Assembly (NCBI RefSeq): GCF_029024625.1
Contig: NZ_CP118953.1
Location: forward strand, 806,001 to 870,000
Length of the DNA: 64,000 nt
Source of the DNA: Staphylococcus chromogenes
GTDB lineage: Bacteria; Bacillota; Bacilli; Staphylococcales; Staphylococcaceae
Direction: 5' to 3'
The notes under the pieces were generated by a model. That model ran no database searches and had not been told where the DNA came from. It saw only the letters and a program-made list of their open reading frames with translations. The position numbers and the translations under genes are program-made. The number at the start of each line of letters is the position of its first letter. The stretch's first letter is position 1. Below, piece after piece: positions 52,248 to 62,015 of this stretch.

Positions 52248-52457
52248 ATGTCAAAAAATATAGAAACAATGATTACAGAAATTAGAGACCAACTTAATTT
52301 AGTCAACCCAGGACTTATTGATCCTGAACATTTTAGCGAAAACCAATTTGAAGAAATCCAAGAAATACATGAATTTGTGATGTCTAAAAATGATTTCACT
52401 CCAAGTGAAATGAACGGTATTACCGAAGCTTTAGGAGCATTAAGACAAACAAAGTAA
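52248..52457 (+). CDS. UPF0435/DUF1128 protein
   Basis: 69 aa, soluble. The pattern QLNLVNPGLIDPEHFSENQFEEIQEIHEFVMSKNDFTPSEMNGITEALGALR is that of YfkK/UPF0435. GAAAGGATG precedes the ATG at 52248; an ATG at 52239 lies within that site. Divergent from ptpA. Function unknown. Confidence 0.88.
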   Translation: MSKNIETMITEIRDQLNLVNPGLIDPEHFSENQFEEIQEIHEFVMSKNDFTPSEMNGITEALGALRQTK

Positions 52458-52487
52458 ACGAGTTCACAATTAAAGGGGAGAATGAGA

Positions 52488-53717
52488 GTGTCATTAAATG
52501 AAAAACTGCAACAGTATGCGAAATTACTTGTCACTGTAGGTTTAAATGTTCAAAAAGGCCAACCAGTATTTATTCGTTCTACAGTTGAAGCCGTTGAATT
52601 TACGCGTCTTATTGTCAAAGAGGCATATCGCCTTGGAGCATCAGATGTACGTGTCAAATATGCTGATCCAGAATTGACACGTCTAAGCTATGAACATGAG
52701 GATGTCACATTTTTCAACCAAGAAATAAAACCTTATGAGGTAGACGAACGTATGGACTACGTTGAACGAGGTGCTTGTAGTTTAGCATTAATCACTGAAG
52801 ATCCGGACTTATTAAATGGTATCGACAATGATAAACTTAAAGCTGCACAAACCCAACGTAGTAAAGCTTTTAAACCTTATATGATTGCGTCACAAAAAAA
52901 TGAATTTCCATGGTTAGTTGCAAGCTATCCGTCTAAAGCTTGGGCACAGCGTGTCTATCCAGAATTAGAGGCTGAAGCTGCATTTGAAAAGTTTTTAGAG
53001 GATGTCTTAGAAATTGTACGTGTTGACGGCAATGACCCTATCGAAAACTGGAAAAAACATACCGCATTACTTAAAGAAAAGGCGGATATGCTCAATCAAA
53101 AAGCTTACACAGCCCTACATTATAAATCGAAAGGTACAGATTTACATATTGGTTTACCTCAAGGTCATATTTGGGAGGATGCGACAAGTTATACACCCAA
53201 TGGCCAAGCGTTTGTAGCAAATATTCCAACTGAAGAGGTATTTACTGCACCTGAAGCCAACCGTGTTGAGGGATATGTAACAAATAAATTACCATTAAGT
53301 TATAATGGAACAATTATTGATGGATTTAAATTAACTTTTAAAAATGGAGAAGTTGTAGATTTTCATGCAGAGAAAGGGGAAGCTGTTTTAAAATCGCTAT
53401 TAGAAACCGACGCTGGGGCAAGACGTTTAGGAGAAGTTGCCCTCGTACCATTTGACTCCCCAATTTCTAATAGAAAAACTATCTTCTATAATACATTATT
53501 TGATGAAAATGCTTCTTGTCATCTTGCCTTAGGTGCAGCTTATGCATTTAATTTAAAAGGGGGCACACAGATGTCAGAAGATGAATTAAAAAATCATGGA
53601 TTAAATGATTCACTGACACACGTAGATTTTATGATTGGTAGTGAAGATTTAACGATTTATGGGGTAACCGAAAATGGCGAAGAAGAACTTTTATTTGAAA
53701 ACGGAAATTGGGCTTAA
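52488..53717 (+). CDS. ampS: M29-family aminopeptidase (AmpS/PepS)
   Basis: 409 aa thermophilic-type metallo-aminopeptidase. Metal-site regions are [51 protein letters not shown] and [12 protein letters not shown] start at 52488 is chosen because AGGGGAG lies 8 nt upstream; the ATG at 52482 is directly against it. Trims peptides in the cytosol. The thioesterase gene follows closely. Confidence 0.9.
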   Translation: MSLNEKLQQYAKLLVTVGLNVQKGQPVFIRSTVEAVEFTRLIVKEAYRLGASDVRVKYADPELTRLSYEHEDVTFFNQEIKPYEVDERMDYVERGACSLALITEDPDLLNGIDNDKLKAAQTQRSKAFKPYMIASQKNEFPWLVASYPSKAWAQRVYPELEAEAAFEKFLEDVLEIVRVDGNDPIENWKKHTALLKEKADMLNQKAYTALHYKSKGTDLHIGLPQGHIWEDATSYTPNGQAFVANIPTEEVFTAPEANRVEGYVTNKLPLSYNGTIIDGFKLTFKNGEVVDFHAEKGEAVLKSLLETDAGARRLGEVALVPFDSPISNRKTIFYNTLFDENASCHLALGAAYAFNLKGGTQMSEDELKNHGLNDSLTHVDFMIGSEDLTIYGVTENGEEELLFENGNWA

Positions 53718-53735
53718 GTGAATAGGAGTGTTAAA

Positions 53736-54263
53736 ATGACCAAAAAAAGAAAAGCAATGAAAGACGCTAAAACATTTAAGTCTCGACAAGTATTTCCGCA
53801 GGATACTAATCATTTAAATACGCTATTCGGAGGTACTATGATGGCGAATATTGATGAAGTTGCTGCGATATGTGCTTGTAAGCATTCAAATACACAAGTC
53901 GTGACTGCCTCTACAGATTCCGTAGATTTCATTCGCCCAATTAAAAATGGGGATATTATGAACTATGTTGCAATGGTCACGTATTCTGGGAAATCTTCAA
54001 TGGAAATCTGTGTTCAAATATATATAGAAGACGTCTATAATAACGAAGAACATCTAGCTGCTTTAAGTTTCTTAACATTTGTCGCTTTAAACGATGAAGG
54101 AAAACCAACGGAAGTTCCAGAAGTCTATCCAGAGTCTGAAATTGAAAAATGGTTTCATGAAAATGCAGAAGTACGCGTGAAGCGTCGTAAAGAACGTCGA
54201 AATGAGAGTAAACATACGCTTGCTTTTTTAGAAAATATTAAAGCACAGCGTGAAGAAGGATAA
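53736..54263 (+). CDS. Acyl-CoA thioesterase (hotdog fold, YkhA/BACH type)
   Basis: 175 aa. The hexameric acyl-CoA hydrolase pattern is FPQDTNHLNTLFGGTMMANIDEVAAICACKHSNTQVVTASTDSVDFIRPIKNGD, with the catalytic region around NTLFGG and the Asp of NIDE. A lysine/arginine-rich C-terminal tail follows. The start is the ATG after AATAGGAGTG. It may control free CoA or acyl-CoA pools. Confidence 0.9.
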   Translation: MTKKRKAMKDAKTFKSRQVFPQDTNHLNTLFGGTMMANIDEVAAICACKHSNTQVVTASTDSVDFIRPIKNGDIMNYVAMVTYSGKSSMEICVQIYIEDVYNNEEHLAALSFLTFVALNDEGKPTEVPEVYPESEIEKWFHENAEVRVKRRKERRNESKHTLAFLENIKAQREEG

Positions 54264-54269
54264 AAAATA

Positions 54270-54327
54270 ACGCTAAGGGTTAGAAATCGCACATTTTGAC
54301 TGCTTCTAACCTCTTAGCGTTTTTTTC
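54270..54327. terminator. Terminator between the thioesterase and YfkAB genes
   Basis: AACGCTAAGGGTTAGAA / TTCTAACCTCTTAGCGTT, a long stem with an 18-nt loop and seven T's. It lies between convergent genes but is unrelated to the six-copy family. Confidence 0.85.
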
Positions 54328-54330
54328 TAT

Positions 54331-55467
54331 TTATTGAAATAGGGAATGCATCCGTTGCTCTTTAGATTTAAAATCAACATCAGGATAGTACATATTTTTG
54401 ACTAAGACATTGGGACCTAAGCATTTCACAGAAGGGCAGTGACAATTAAGAGATTGCGCTAAAGGTGTTTTTAGCCATTTTTGAAAAACTTCATTCAGAT
54501 TGTCCGTTTGAATATTAGAAATTGTGCCCGTTTCATCCCCAAAATCGGTGACAATGACATTACCAGTGAAAACATTTACATTTAAACGGCTTCGTCCATC
54601 TGGATCATTTCTAAGTGAAACGTTGGGTGTAGATACTAAACGTTGTCGAAGTTGTTGATCCGTTTCATCTTTAATACATGGAAATATCGGTAGTGTCCCA
54701 AAGAGCATCCATGTATGAGGATCCCGTATATCTAAAAGATGATGTATAGTTGATTTAATCTCAGCTAAAGGTAAAACTTCGAGCTGACTCGCAAAATCAG
54801 AAGGATACATCGGATGAATTTCATGACGGCGACATTTCATATCATGTACGACTTCTTGATGTATTTTTTCAAGGTACGGTTGCGTACTCTTATTTAACAT
54901 GGTTTCAGCTGAAACAAACATCCCTTGTTCACTTAAAGTGCGTGAATTCGAAATCATTTGTTCATATAATCTTTCACGGGCTTTTAAGGGTGGTTTTTTA
55001 TCCATTGCGCCAAAGCCAACTTCTGTAAAGGTATCGATTGTTCCCCAGTTATGAGAGATGTGCATGACATCAATATATTCTGCAATTTCTAAATAACGAT
55101 CTAATGGCAGTGTTAAATTAGAATTCATTTGAACATATATGCCTCTGTCATAAGCATATTTGAGTAAAGGTTTTACTACTTCACGAATCGATTTTTTCGA
55201 AAACATAGGCTCTCCACCTGTAATAGAGAGTGTTCTAAGGTGAGGAACTTCATCTAATCGTTGCGTAATTAATGTCATCGGTAGAGGCACAGGATCAGTG
55301 GTTTGAAGTGTATATCCTACAGCACAATGACTACAACGCATATTACATAAGTTCGTCGTAGTAAATTCAATATTACTCAGTGTCAATTCCCCATGTTCTG
55401 TTATATCGTTGTAAGCTTCCCAAGGATCATTGTGTATAGAAATAGGTTTTTTTGTCGTGTGAATCAT
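54331..55467 (-). CDS. yfkAB: Radical SAM protein of the YfkAB type
   Basis: 378 aa. The radical SAM cluster motif is in TTNLCNMRCSHCAVGYTL (CxxxCxxC), with SITGGEPMFSKKS following. A C-terminal cysteine motif LNCHCPSVKCLG (CxCxxxxC) probably binds an extra cluster, as in the CxCxxxxC-type YfkAB proteins. The modified substrate is not known. GAGGAG precedes the ATG. Confidence 0.88.
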   Translation of the reverse strand: MIHTTKKPISIHNDPWEAYNDITEHGELTLSNIEFTTTNLCNMRCSHCAVGYTLQTTDPVPLPMTLITQRLDEVPHLRTLSITGGEPMFSKKSIREVVKPLLKYAYDRGIYVQMNSNLTLPLDRYLEIAEYIDVMHISHNWGTIDTFTEVGFGAMDKKPPLKARERLYEQMISNSRTLSEQGMFVSAETMLNKSTQPYLEKIHQEVVHDMKCRRHEIHPMYPSDFASQLEVLPLAEIKSTIHHLLDIRDPHTWMLFGTLPIFPCIKDETDQQLRQRLVSTPNVSLRNDPDGRSRLNVNVFTGNVIVTDFGDETGTISNIQTDNLNEVFQKWLKTPLAQSLNCHCPSVKCLGPNVLVKNMYYPDVDFKSKEQRMHSLFQ

Positions 55468-55576
55468 TATAAGACTCCTCTATATCTAGGTTTGATTTGA
55501 TATTTATCATTGAGGAATATCAAAATCGTGTTATGATAACAGTGATAAATGCAATTATAAAGGAGAATGGATACTT

Positions 55577-55738
55577 ATGGAAGAGCCTCGTACAATGAAT
55601 CAAGTAAAAGAACGTTTAACCCAATTTTTAGAAGACATCGAACAGGTGAATCCAGATGACGTGGATATTAAAGACGTGGATGAGTGGATTGCACTTTTAG
55701 ATCAACTTGAAACAAAAGTGAACCAATTGCGTCAGTAA
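55577..55738 (+). CDS. SE1561-family small protein (53 aa)
   Basis: An ORF reading MEEPRTMNQVKERLTQFLED, then a highly acidic stretch (EQVNPDDVDIKDVDEW) and a helical end. AAAGGAG lies 12 nt upstream of the ATG. The pattern fits the short staphylococcal SE1561 family. Soluble, very acidic, likely helical. Function unknown. Confidence 0.75.
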   Translation: MEEPRTMNQVKERLTQFLEDIEQVNPDDVDIKDVDEWIALLDQLETKVNQLRQ

Positions 55739-55808
55739 GTTTTTTGTTTGAATGTTATCTTTTGGGGTTATACAATAATTAGACATTCATTAAAGAAAGG
55801 TGATATTC

Positions 55809-56327
55809 ATGGCAAAAAAAATAGCTGTACTTTTAGCTGACGAATTTGAAGATATTGAATTAACAAGTCCTAAAGAAGCGCTTGAAAACGCTGGACATGA
55901 AGTTGTTATTATTGGCGCAGAAGCTAATTCAGAAATCGTCGGTAAACATGGTGAAAAAGCAAAAGCTGATGTAGGTATTGCTGATGCTAAACCAGAAGAT
56001 TATGATGGTTTACTTTTACCAGGTGGATTCTCTCCTGACCATTTACGTGGAGATGAAGAAGGCCGCTTCGGAACATTTGCAAAATATTTCTTAAAAGAAA
56101 ACTTACCAACTTTTGCAATCTGTCATGGTCCACAAATCTTAATCGATACAGACGAATTAAAAGGTCGTACTTTAACAGCTGTGCTTAACGTACGTAAAGA
56201 CTTAAGCAACGCAGGAGCTACTGTTAAAGATGAATCAGTCGTTGTAGATAAAAACATCGTTACAAGTCGAATTCCAGATGACTTAGATGACTTTAATAGA
56301 GAAATCACAAATTTATTAAATCAATAA
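55809..56327 (+). CDS. DJ-1/PfpI-family protein (YfkM/general stress protein 18 type)
   Basis: 172 aa. The family motif [12 protein letters not shown] contains the nucleophilic Cys; [11 protein letters not shown] holds the conserved Glu; [16 protein letters not shown] is also typical. Members are described as proteases, chaperones or deglycases, so the exact reaction is open. The ATG at 55809 follows GAAAGGTGATATTC. Confidence 0.9.
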   Translation: MAKKIAVLLADEFEDIELTSPKEALENAGHEVVIIGAEANSEIVGKHGEKAKADVGIADAKPEDYDGLLLPGGFSPDHLRGDEEGRFGTFAKYFLKENLPTFAICHGPQILIDTDELKGRTLTAVLNVRKDLSNAGATVKDESVVVDKNIVTSRIPDDLDDFNREITNLLNQ

Positions 56328-56334
56328 TAGATTT

Positions 56335-56376
56335 AAGCTGCCAGCAAAGTAGAAACCTTTGTTGGCAGCTTTTTTG
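56335..56376 (+). terminator. Terminator after the DJ-1/PfpI gene
   Basis: AAGCTGCCAGCAAAG / CTTTGTTGGCAGCTT with TTTTT. Confidence 0.88.
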
Positions 56377-56513
56377 TCTGTTTTTAAGGTAGTGTTTTAT
56401 TAGAAATTTGCGCATAAATAAAAATATAGCGATAATGAAGTTGAAAGAAATCCTAAATTATAAAGGATAAAAATGTATCAACTTACCACGAATACATAAC
56501 GAAACAAAAAAAG

Positions 56514-56552
56514 GGTCTGAAATGCCTATTTGATGCATTTCAGACCTCATTT
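56514..56552. terminator. Terminator of cidC
   Basis: A perfect 12-bp stem GGTCTGAAATGC / GCATTTCAGACC with A's on one side and T's on the other, right at the minus-strand gene end. Confidence 0.88.
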
Positions 56553-58298
56553 TTATAAGAAACGTTTAATTGCTGTAGAAAGGGAAGGCATTTCTTTAAA
56601 AACAAATTTACCTTCTTCAGTTAAACTACGATATGCGAATTTAGCATAATTTTTTGCTTCTTCAGGAACGATTTGACCTGGAAGCGGCGCTGCATTAACA
56701 TCCACATAAACATTAACGATGGTTGGTTTATGTTGTTGAACAGCTGTTTGCACAATCGCATCAATATCTTTAGCGTCTTTTAGTGTATAGCCTACACCAC
56801 CACAAATTTCAGCATATTTCGCAAAATCCATATCACTGAAATCTATACCGTATTCTAACTCACCAGCAGCTTGTTGTTCGTATTTAATAAAGGATAATTC
56901 TTGGTTATTTAAAACAAAAATCACCATAGGCATATTGTATTGAACTGCTGTCGCAAAATCTTGCATTACCATTTCGAACGCACCATCACCAGAAATAGCA
57001 ATCACTTGTCGGCCTGGGTAGGCAATTTTAGAAGCGATAGCTGTAGGTAATGCACATCCCATCGTACCGAGCCAACTAGAAATGACGAATTTATTATGGA
57101 TTCCCAAATTTAAATAACGTGTTGACCAAACAGTAGACGTTCCGACGTCAGCAGCAATGACGGTATCCTCATGAATCACTTTATTAATCGCGTCCATTAA
57201 ACGTTCTGGGCGAATCGGCTCAGATTCATTTCTTTTATCTTCTTCCATCCATTGATCCCATGTTTCTTTTCGTTTTAACATGTCATCTAGGAAATCACGT
57301 TGTGTGACAGGATGAATCGCTTCAGTTAATGCATGTAAGCTCTTTTTACTGTCTCCAATAACCGGTGCATCAATGTTAAAACGATGACCAATGGCATGTT
57401 GATCTACATCGATTTGAATGGCTGGTATGTCTTTATGAGGTAGATAATCTGTGTAAGGATAATTTGTGCCGACTAATATTAATAAGTCTGCATTTTGCAT
57501 CGCATGATAGGAAGGCTTTGTACCGATTTTTCCGATATTTCCTAATAAATAAGGATGATCATATGGAACTACGGTTTTAGCTGGTAACGTCACCATTGTT
57601 GGAATTTTTGCTTTTTCAATCAGTGCTTTGACTTCATCTTGCGCATGTTGTGCGCCTACACCCACTAAAATAACGGGTTTTTTGCTTTGGTTGAGTAACT
57701 CAGCAGCTTTTGTAATCTCTGAAGTAGGGGCGTCTGGAAGCTGTGGTTGGAATGGGGCAACTTGACTAGGGAGTTGGACATCAACTTTTTGGTTTAAAAT
57801 ATTGTTAGGCAGTGTTAACACAGCAACCCCTTTTTGGGCATATGCCGTACGGATAGCTTCATCAACAATATCAAAAATACGAGAAGCATCACTGTCTTTT
57901 AACTGATAATTGTAAACTGCGACATCTTCAAATAATTTTGGTAAATCGACTTCTTGAAAGGCTTTAGTCCCTAATTTATCACTATTGGTTTGACCAGATA
58001 AAATCAGTTGAGGCACGTTGTCCATTTTAGCATCATACATACCGTTCAATAAATGAATCGCACCAGGACCACCGATTCCTAAAGCTACACCAATTTTTCC
58101 TGTTAATTTTGTATATGCTGCAGCTGAAAGGCTGGCTACTTCTTCATGACGTACGTGTACAAATTTGATACGTTGCTCTGCAGATTTTAAGCCATCTACA
58201 ACAGCATCTATAGAATCACCAGGAATACCATAAACATGATCAATATCCCAGGCTTCTAATGCCTTGATTAGCGCCATATTTGCTTTCATTTTTGTCAT
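56553..58298 (-). CDS. cidC: Pyruvate oxidase (CidC), thiamine-diphosphate enzyme
   Basis: 581 aa, oxidatively decarboxylates pyruvate to acetate with FAD and TPP, feeding electrons to the membrane quinones. The N-terminal TPP domain carries HVYGIPGDSIDAVVD and HVRHEEVAS (catalytic Glu). The C-terminal TPP motif is AISGDGAFEMVMQDFATAVQYNMPMVIFVLNN. Starts at MTKMKANMALIKAL after GGAAGGAAGAG; a longer reading to 58361 has no support. In S. aureus cidC follows cidAB; here it stands alone. Confidence 0.92.
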   Translation of the reverse strand: MTKMKANMALIKALEAWDIDHVYGIPGDSIDAVVDGLKSAEQRIKFVHVRHEEVASLSAAAYTKLTGKIGVALGIGGPGAIHLLNGMYDAKMDNVPQLILSGQTNSDKLGTKAFQEVDLPKLFEDVAVYNYQLKDSDASRIFDIVDEAIRTAYAQKGVAVLTLPNNILNQKVDVQLPSQVAPFQPQLPDAPTSEITKAAELLNQSKKPVILVGVGAQHAQDEVKALIEKAKIPTMVTLPAKTVVPYDHPYLLGNIGKIGTKPSYHAMQNADLLILVGTNYPYTDYLPHKDIPAIQIDVDQHAIGHRFNIDAPVIGDSKKSLHALTEAIHPVTQRDFLDDMLKRKETWDQWMEEDKRNESEPIRPERLMDAINKVIHEDTVIAADVGTSTVWSTRYLNLGIHNKFVISSWLGTMGCALPTAIASKIAYPGRQVIAISGDGAFEMVMQDFATAVQYNMPMVIFVLNNQELSFIKYEQQAAGELEYGIDFSDMDFAKYAEICGGVGYTLKDAKDIDAIVQTAVQQHKPTIVNVYVDVNAAPLPGQIVPEEAKNYAKFAYRSLTEEGKFVFKEMPSLSTAIKRFL

Positions 58299-58465
58299 AT
58301 TATTACTCTTCCTTCCTTTAAATAATATCCTAAAGTTTATACCCCATATTCTAACATTCATGCACTCATGCTAGGGACTGATTTTGTTCAAAATGTATAG
58401 ATTAATTTTGTGTGACTTGATACACTCACAATAAGATAGTAATTTTGAGAAAGTAGGTCCCATTT

Positions 58466-59272
58466 ATGAAAAGAACCGACCGAATAAAAAAACAGTATAC
58501 TGAACCTCCTTCTAATGAACCCTATTATAATACGTATTATCAACCTGTAGGGCATCCGCCAAGAAAACAACGGTCACGTAAAATATTTCGACTAGTCATT
58601 ATGATTGCTATTATTATACTTGCATTGTTTATTGGAGGCATGTATATCTTATCGCAAAGAGCGAATGTCTCAGATTTATCGAGTATTGAACAAAAAGCAA
58701 CGTATGTGGATGCTTCACAGATGCCAGATTATACGAAAGGGGCATTCATTGCTTTAGAGGATCGAAGGTTTTATAGTCACAATGGTGTAGATTATAGAGG
58801 GAGTTTAAGAGCGATATTCGCTTCACTCAAAGATCGTGATCGTCTTCAAGGAGGAAGTACGATTACCCAACAACTGGTGAAAAACTACTATTACGATAAT
58901 CAACAAACCATTACTCGAAAACTAAAAGAAATGTTTGTTGCAAAACGCGTCGAGCAAGATTATGATAAAGAAAAAATATTAAGTTATTATATGAATAACA
59001 TATATTTTGGAGACAATAACTATACGATAGAGTCTGCGGCTAATTATTATTTCGGGGCAACAACAAACAAAAATAACCAGAGTTTACCACAAATTACCGT
59101 ATTACAAAGTGCCATGTTAGCTAGTAAAGTCAACGCACCTTCAGTATATGATGTTCACAACATGTCAGCTTCCTTCATCAACAGAACTAAAATGACGTTA
59201 GAAAAAATGAAGCAAGAAGGTTATATTAATGAAGGTCAGTATACTGAAGCATTACAACAACTTGGTGGATAA
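58466..59272 (+). CDS. sgtB: Monofunctional peptidoglycan glycosyltransferase
   Basis: 268 aa. A basic N-terminal tail, one membrane anchor (about residues 43-65) and a GT51 domain: FIALEDRRFYSHNGVDYRG with the catalytic Glu, GGSTITQQLVKN, then EILNxIYFG-like YYMNNIYFGDNNYTIESAA. It polymerises lipid II into glycan strands without cross-linking. Matches staphylococcal SgtB/Mgt in length and in its position before recX. Confidence 0.95.
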   Translation: MKRTDRIKKQYTEPPSNEPYYNTYYQPVGHPPRKQRSRKIFRLVIMIAIIILALFIGGMYILSQRANVSDLSSIEQKATYVDASQMPDYTKGAFIALEDRRFYSHNGVDYRGSLRAIFASLKDRDRLQGGSTITQQLVKNYYYDNQQTITRKLKEMFVAKRVEQDYDKEKILSYYMNNIYFGDNNYTIESAANYYFGATTNKNNQSLPQITVLQSAMLASKVNAPSVYDVHNMSASFINRTKMTLEKMKQEGYINEGQYTEALQQLGG

Positions 59273-59303
59273 GGACAAAGTATGGCATAATATAGAAAAA
59301 GGA

Positions 59304-59338
59304 AACTGGGAGGAGTCGAATAGACCTTCCAGTTTTTT
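59304..59338 (+). terminator. Terminator between sgtB and recX
   Basis: AACTGGGAGG / CCTTCCAGTT (one G-U) followed by TTTTT, so recX probably has its own promoter or relies on read-through. Confidence 0.75.
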
Positions 59339-59357
59339 ATGTGAGCGGGGTGAAAAT

Positions 59358-60164
59358 ATGCGTAAAATTACGAAAATAGAAGTTCAAAAAAATAATGCAA
59401 CAAGATTCAATATTTACGTGGATGACCAATTTGAAACTGGTGTATCAGATGATACATTAGTGAAATTAAATTTAAAAAAAGGTGATGACATTTCATCTCA
59501 ATTTTTAGAAGAAATTAAACAACAAGAATATCAACAACAAGCGATTCAGCAAGCTTTGAATTATCTGTCTTATCGAAAAAGAAGTAGTAAGGAAATTGAA
59601 CGATATCTATCCAAACAAAATTTTCCTGAAGATGTGATTGCTAACGCGATTCATTTTTGTAAAGCACAGAATCTAATCAACCATGAAGATTACGCAGAAA
59701 GTTTGAAAAATACAATGATTCTTACCACTGATAAAGGGCCGGAAATATTCAAACAAAAATTAATTGAAGCAGGGATTGAAGCGCCTTTAATTCAAAAGTA
59801 TGTCGCCCGTTACGAGGAAGAACAGCCTTTTGACGCAATATTAAAAGTTGCTACAAAACTAAAAGAGAAAAAGAAAGGTCCTTCGCAAAAAGTGCAACAA
59901 AAAGTCCATCAAGGATTGTTACAAAAAGGATACACCTCTGATAATATCCAAGCGGTATTATCGGAATTAGATTTTACTGAAGATGCAGCGGGGATTGACA
60001 ATTTATTGCAACAGGATTTAGAGAAAGTCTATAATAAATATATCAAAAAGTATGAGGGCTATCAGCTTAAAATGAAAACAATAGAAGCATTGGCTCGAAA
60101 AGGTTATCAATATGATGCAATCCAAAGAAAATTAGAAGAAAGTGGTATTTTAAATGAGTCATAA
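59358..60164 (+). CDS. recX: RecA regulator RecX
   Basis: 268 aa with tandem three-helix RecX repeats (ALNYLSYRKRSSKEIERYLSKQNFPEDVIANAIHFC, later KVHQGLLQKGYTSDNIQAVL and IEALARKGYQYDAIQRKL). It modulates RecA filaments. The start MRKITKIEVQKNN follows GCGGGGTGA; an earlier reading runs back into sgtB and through the terminator. Overlaps yfhH by 11 nt. Confidence 0.92.
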   Translation: MRKITKIEVQKNNATRFNIYVDDQFETGVSDDTLVKLNLKKGDDISSQFLEEIKQQEYQQQAIQQALNYLSYRKRSSKEIERYLSKQNFPEDVIANAIHFCKAQNLINHEDYAESLKNTMILTTDKGPEIFKQKLIEAGIEAPLIQKYVARYEEEQPFDAILKVATKLKEKKKGPSQKVQQKVHQGLLQKGYTSDNIQAVLSELDFTEDAAGIDNLLQQDLEKVYNKYIKKYEGYQLKMKTIEALARKGYQYDAIQRKLEESGILNES

Positions 60165-60465
60165 ACGATTAAGTGAGATGGAACGTCACGAAATATATCA
60201 AGAAATACAAAGCTACAAAGAAAAAATGCGCAAAGCTGAAATGAATGGCATTATGAATGAATATGATGTATATGCTAATAAAGTTGTTATTGCAGAAAGT
60301 TATTTGGTCAATCGAGAGGACATCAAAATCGGGGCCACATATACTTTAAACGATGGATCCAATGAGCATTTTAAAGTAAAACATTTAAAAGGTGTTTTTG
60401 CTTGGGGCTATCGAGAGGGTGTCAACCAAGAAGAAGGCATCCCATTATCACTATTACAATTATAA
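60154..60465 (+). CDS. YfhH/DUF1811 family protein
   Basis: 103 aa. N-terminal helices (MERHEIYQEIQSYKEKMRKAEMNGIMNEYDVYANKV) and a C-terminal small beta domain (GATYTLNDGSNEHFKVKHLKGVFAWGYREG) as in YfhH. Translationally coupled to recX, a pairing also seen in Bacillus (recX-yfhH). Function unknown. Confidence 0.86.
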   Translation: MSHKRLSEMERHEIYQEIQSYKEKMRKAEMNGIMNEYDVYANKVVIAESYLVNREDIKIGATYTLNDGSNEHFKVKHLKGVFAWGYREGVNQEEGIPLSLLQL

Positions 60466-60480
60466 AGGGGTTTTAAGTCA

Positions 60481-62007
60481 ATGGGGAGTGCAATTGTCCT
60501 AAAGATAATTAATGTGACACATTATTATCGTAATCAGAAAAAACAAAATATCTTAAAGCCTTTTAGCTATCAACCCGAAGACATCGAATTGAACAATATC
60601 ACATTACATATTTATCAAGGTGAATCACTTGGCATTATTGGTGAAGAAAAATCTTCAAAATCATTAGTAGGAGAGATTTTAGCAGGAACAGTAAAACCTG
60701 ATAAAGGTCGAATGGTTCGAACAGCATCAATGTTTTATGCAAATATGAACCAAAAAACGGTCGAAACGATGTCAGTCAAAGCCTACGTTGAAGATGTCAT
60801 ACGTTTATATGAATATGAAGTACCGGTACACAAAGTGGAGCAGATTATTAAATTTGCACATTTAGAATCCCAATCTCAAGAAATGATTCAAAGTTTAACG
60901 GATGCAGAATATGCACAGCTTTTATTCAGTCTAGCACGGGCTTCTCGAGCTGAAATTATTGTCTTCAGTCACATTCTGTCTTATCTGAATGAGGATTTTA
61001 TGAATAAGGCGGTTGAGATGGCGCATGAATACATCGAACAAGGATTAACTTGGGTGACCATCGATAACGATTTAGCAAAAATACAAGCTGTGAGCAATTA
61101 TCTAGCTTGGATTTCTCATGGTCAATTAAGACAGGAAGGGCCTCTAAAACGTGTGTTATCAGCATTTAAATCACATGAACAAGACCGAAATTCTCTTAAA
61201 TCCGAAGAACAGCGTGCACATTTTGACGAAGATTGGAAGCGGAACCGTTCAAGAATGCCTGAACTGACTTATAATTTTAAAAGAATAGAACGGTATCATC
61301 ATGCAGAACCTCCTGCATTTTTGGCACGCATATGGACTTGGTTGGCTGTTTTCTTTGTGGGGATTCTATTAGGCGCTGTTTTAATTTTTACAAATATGGG
61401 AGAATTACAAACTAAAAAAGTGACGACAGAAGACACGATTGCCAAAAATAATCAAGATCCTTATATCGAAAAATTAGCCTATGGTATCGTTGAGGAGAAT
61501 TCAGCAAAACTGAATGCCAAAAACAAACAAAAATCTATCACTTTACCACGATATACTGTGGCGACGATTACAGGAGAAAACAAAACAAACTATCAAATTG
61601 TGGTAGATGGAGAAACGTATAGTGCCTCAAAATCACAATTTAAATATTTAAATCCTGCCGCATTATATCAAAATACGTCACGAGATCAGATTAAGCCTTT
61701 TATGAAATCGAATTACGTTGAGTCAATCGATTATTTTAATGGACAGATACACCTGCCTCATAAAAAAGTAAAGAACACATTAGTTCCAGAAAAAGAAAAT
61801 CGATTTGTTGAACAAATTACGCAACAACCGATATCCATGTTGTATAACGATCGAAATCAATTGGTAGGATTTTCATTTCCAATGGTAAAAACAGAAACGT
61901 TTAAGAAAAAATTTAACCCTGATGGAAACTATTGGATTGGTAAATCTGAAGACGGCTACTTTATTGCAGATCTCCAAAATGAGCAATGGGTTTATATTAA
62001 ATTGTAG
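60481..62007 (+). CDS. TagH-like ABC ATP-binding protein with degenerate nucleotide site and extracytoplasmic tail
   Basis: 508 aa. The first 260 residues have an ABC-ATPase outline, but the key motifs are altered. Walker A reads GEEKSSKS (residues 54-61, the conserved Gly replaced by Ser59, Lys60 kept). The signature LSGGQ is LTDAE (139-143), and Walker B ends FSH (162-164) instead of the Asp-Glu pair. A membrane helix at about 279-306 leads to a 200-aa outside domain. It resembles the teichoic-acid exporter ATPase TagH in layout. ATP hydrolysis is doubtful; a structural or sensing role with the next gene is inferred. Confidence 0.75.
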   Translation: MGSAIVLKIINVTHYYRNQKKQNILKPFSYQPEDIELNNITLHIYQGESLGIIGEEKSSKSLVGEILAGTVKPDKGRMVRTASMFYANMNQKTVETMSVKAYVEDVIRLYEYEVPVHKVEQIIKFAHLESQSQEMIQSLTDAEYAQLLFSLARASRAEIIVFSHILSYLNEDFMNKAVEMAHEYIEQGLTWVTIDNDLAKIQAVSNYLAWISHGQLRQEGPLKRVLSAFKSHEQDRNSLKSEEQRAHFDEDWKRNRSRMPELTYNFKRIERYHHAEPPAFLARIWTWLAVFFVGILLGAVLIFTNMGELQTKKVTTEDTIAKNNQDPYIEKLAYGIVEENSAKLNAKNKQKSITLPRYTVATITGENKTNYQIVVDGETYSASKSQFKYLNPAALYQNTSRDQIKPFMKSNYVESIDYFNGQIHLPHKKVKNTLVPEKENRFVEQITQQPISMLYNDRNQLVGFSFPMVKTETFKKKFNPDGNYWIGKSEDGYFIADLQNEQWVYIKL

Positions 62008-62015
62008 GTGAAACT

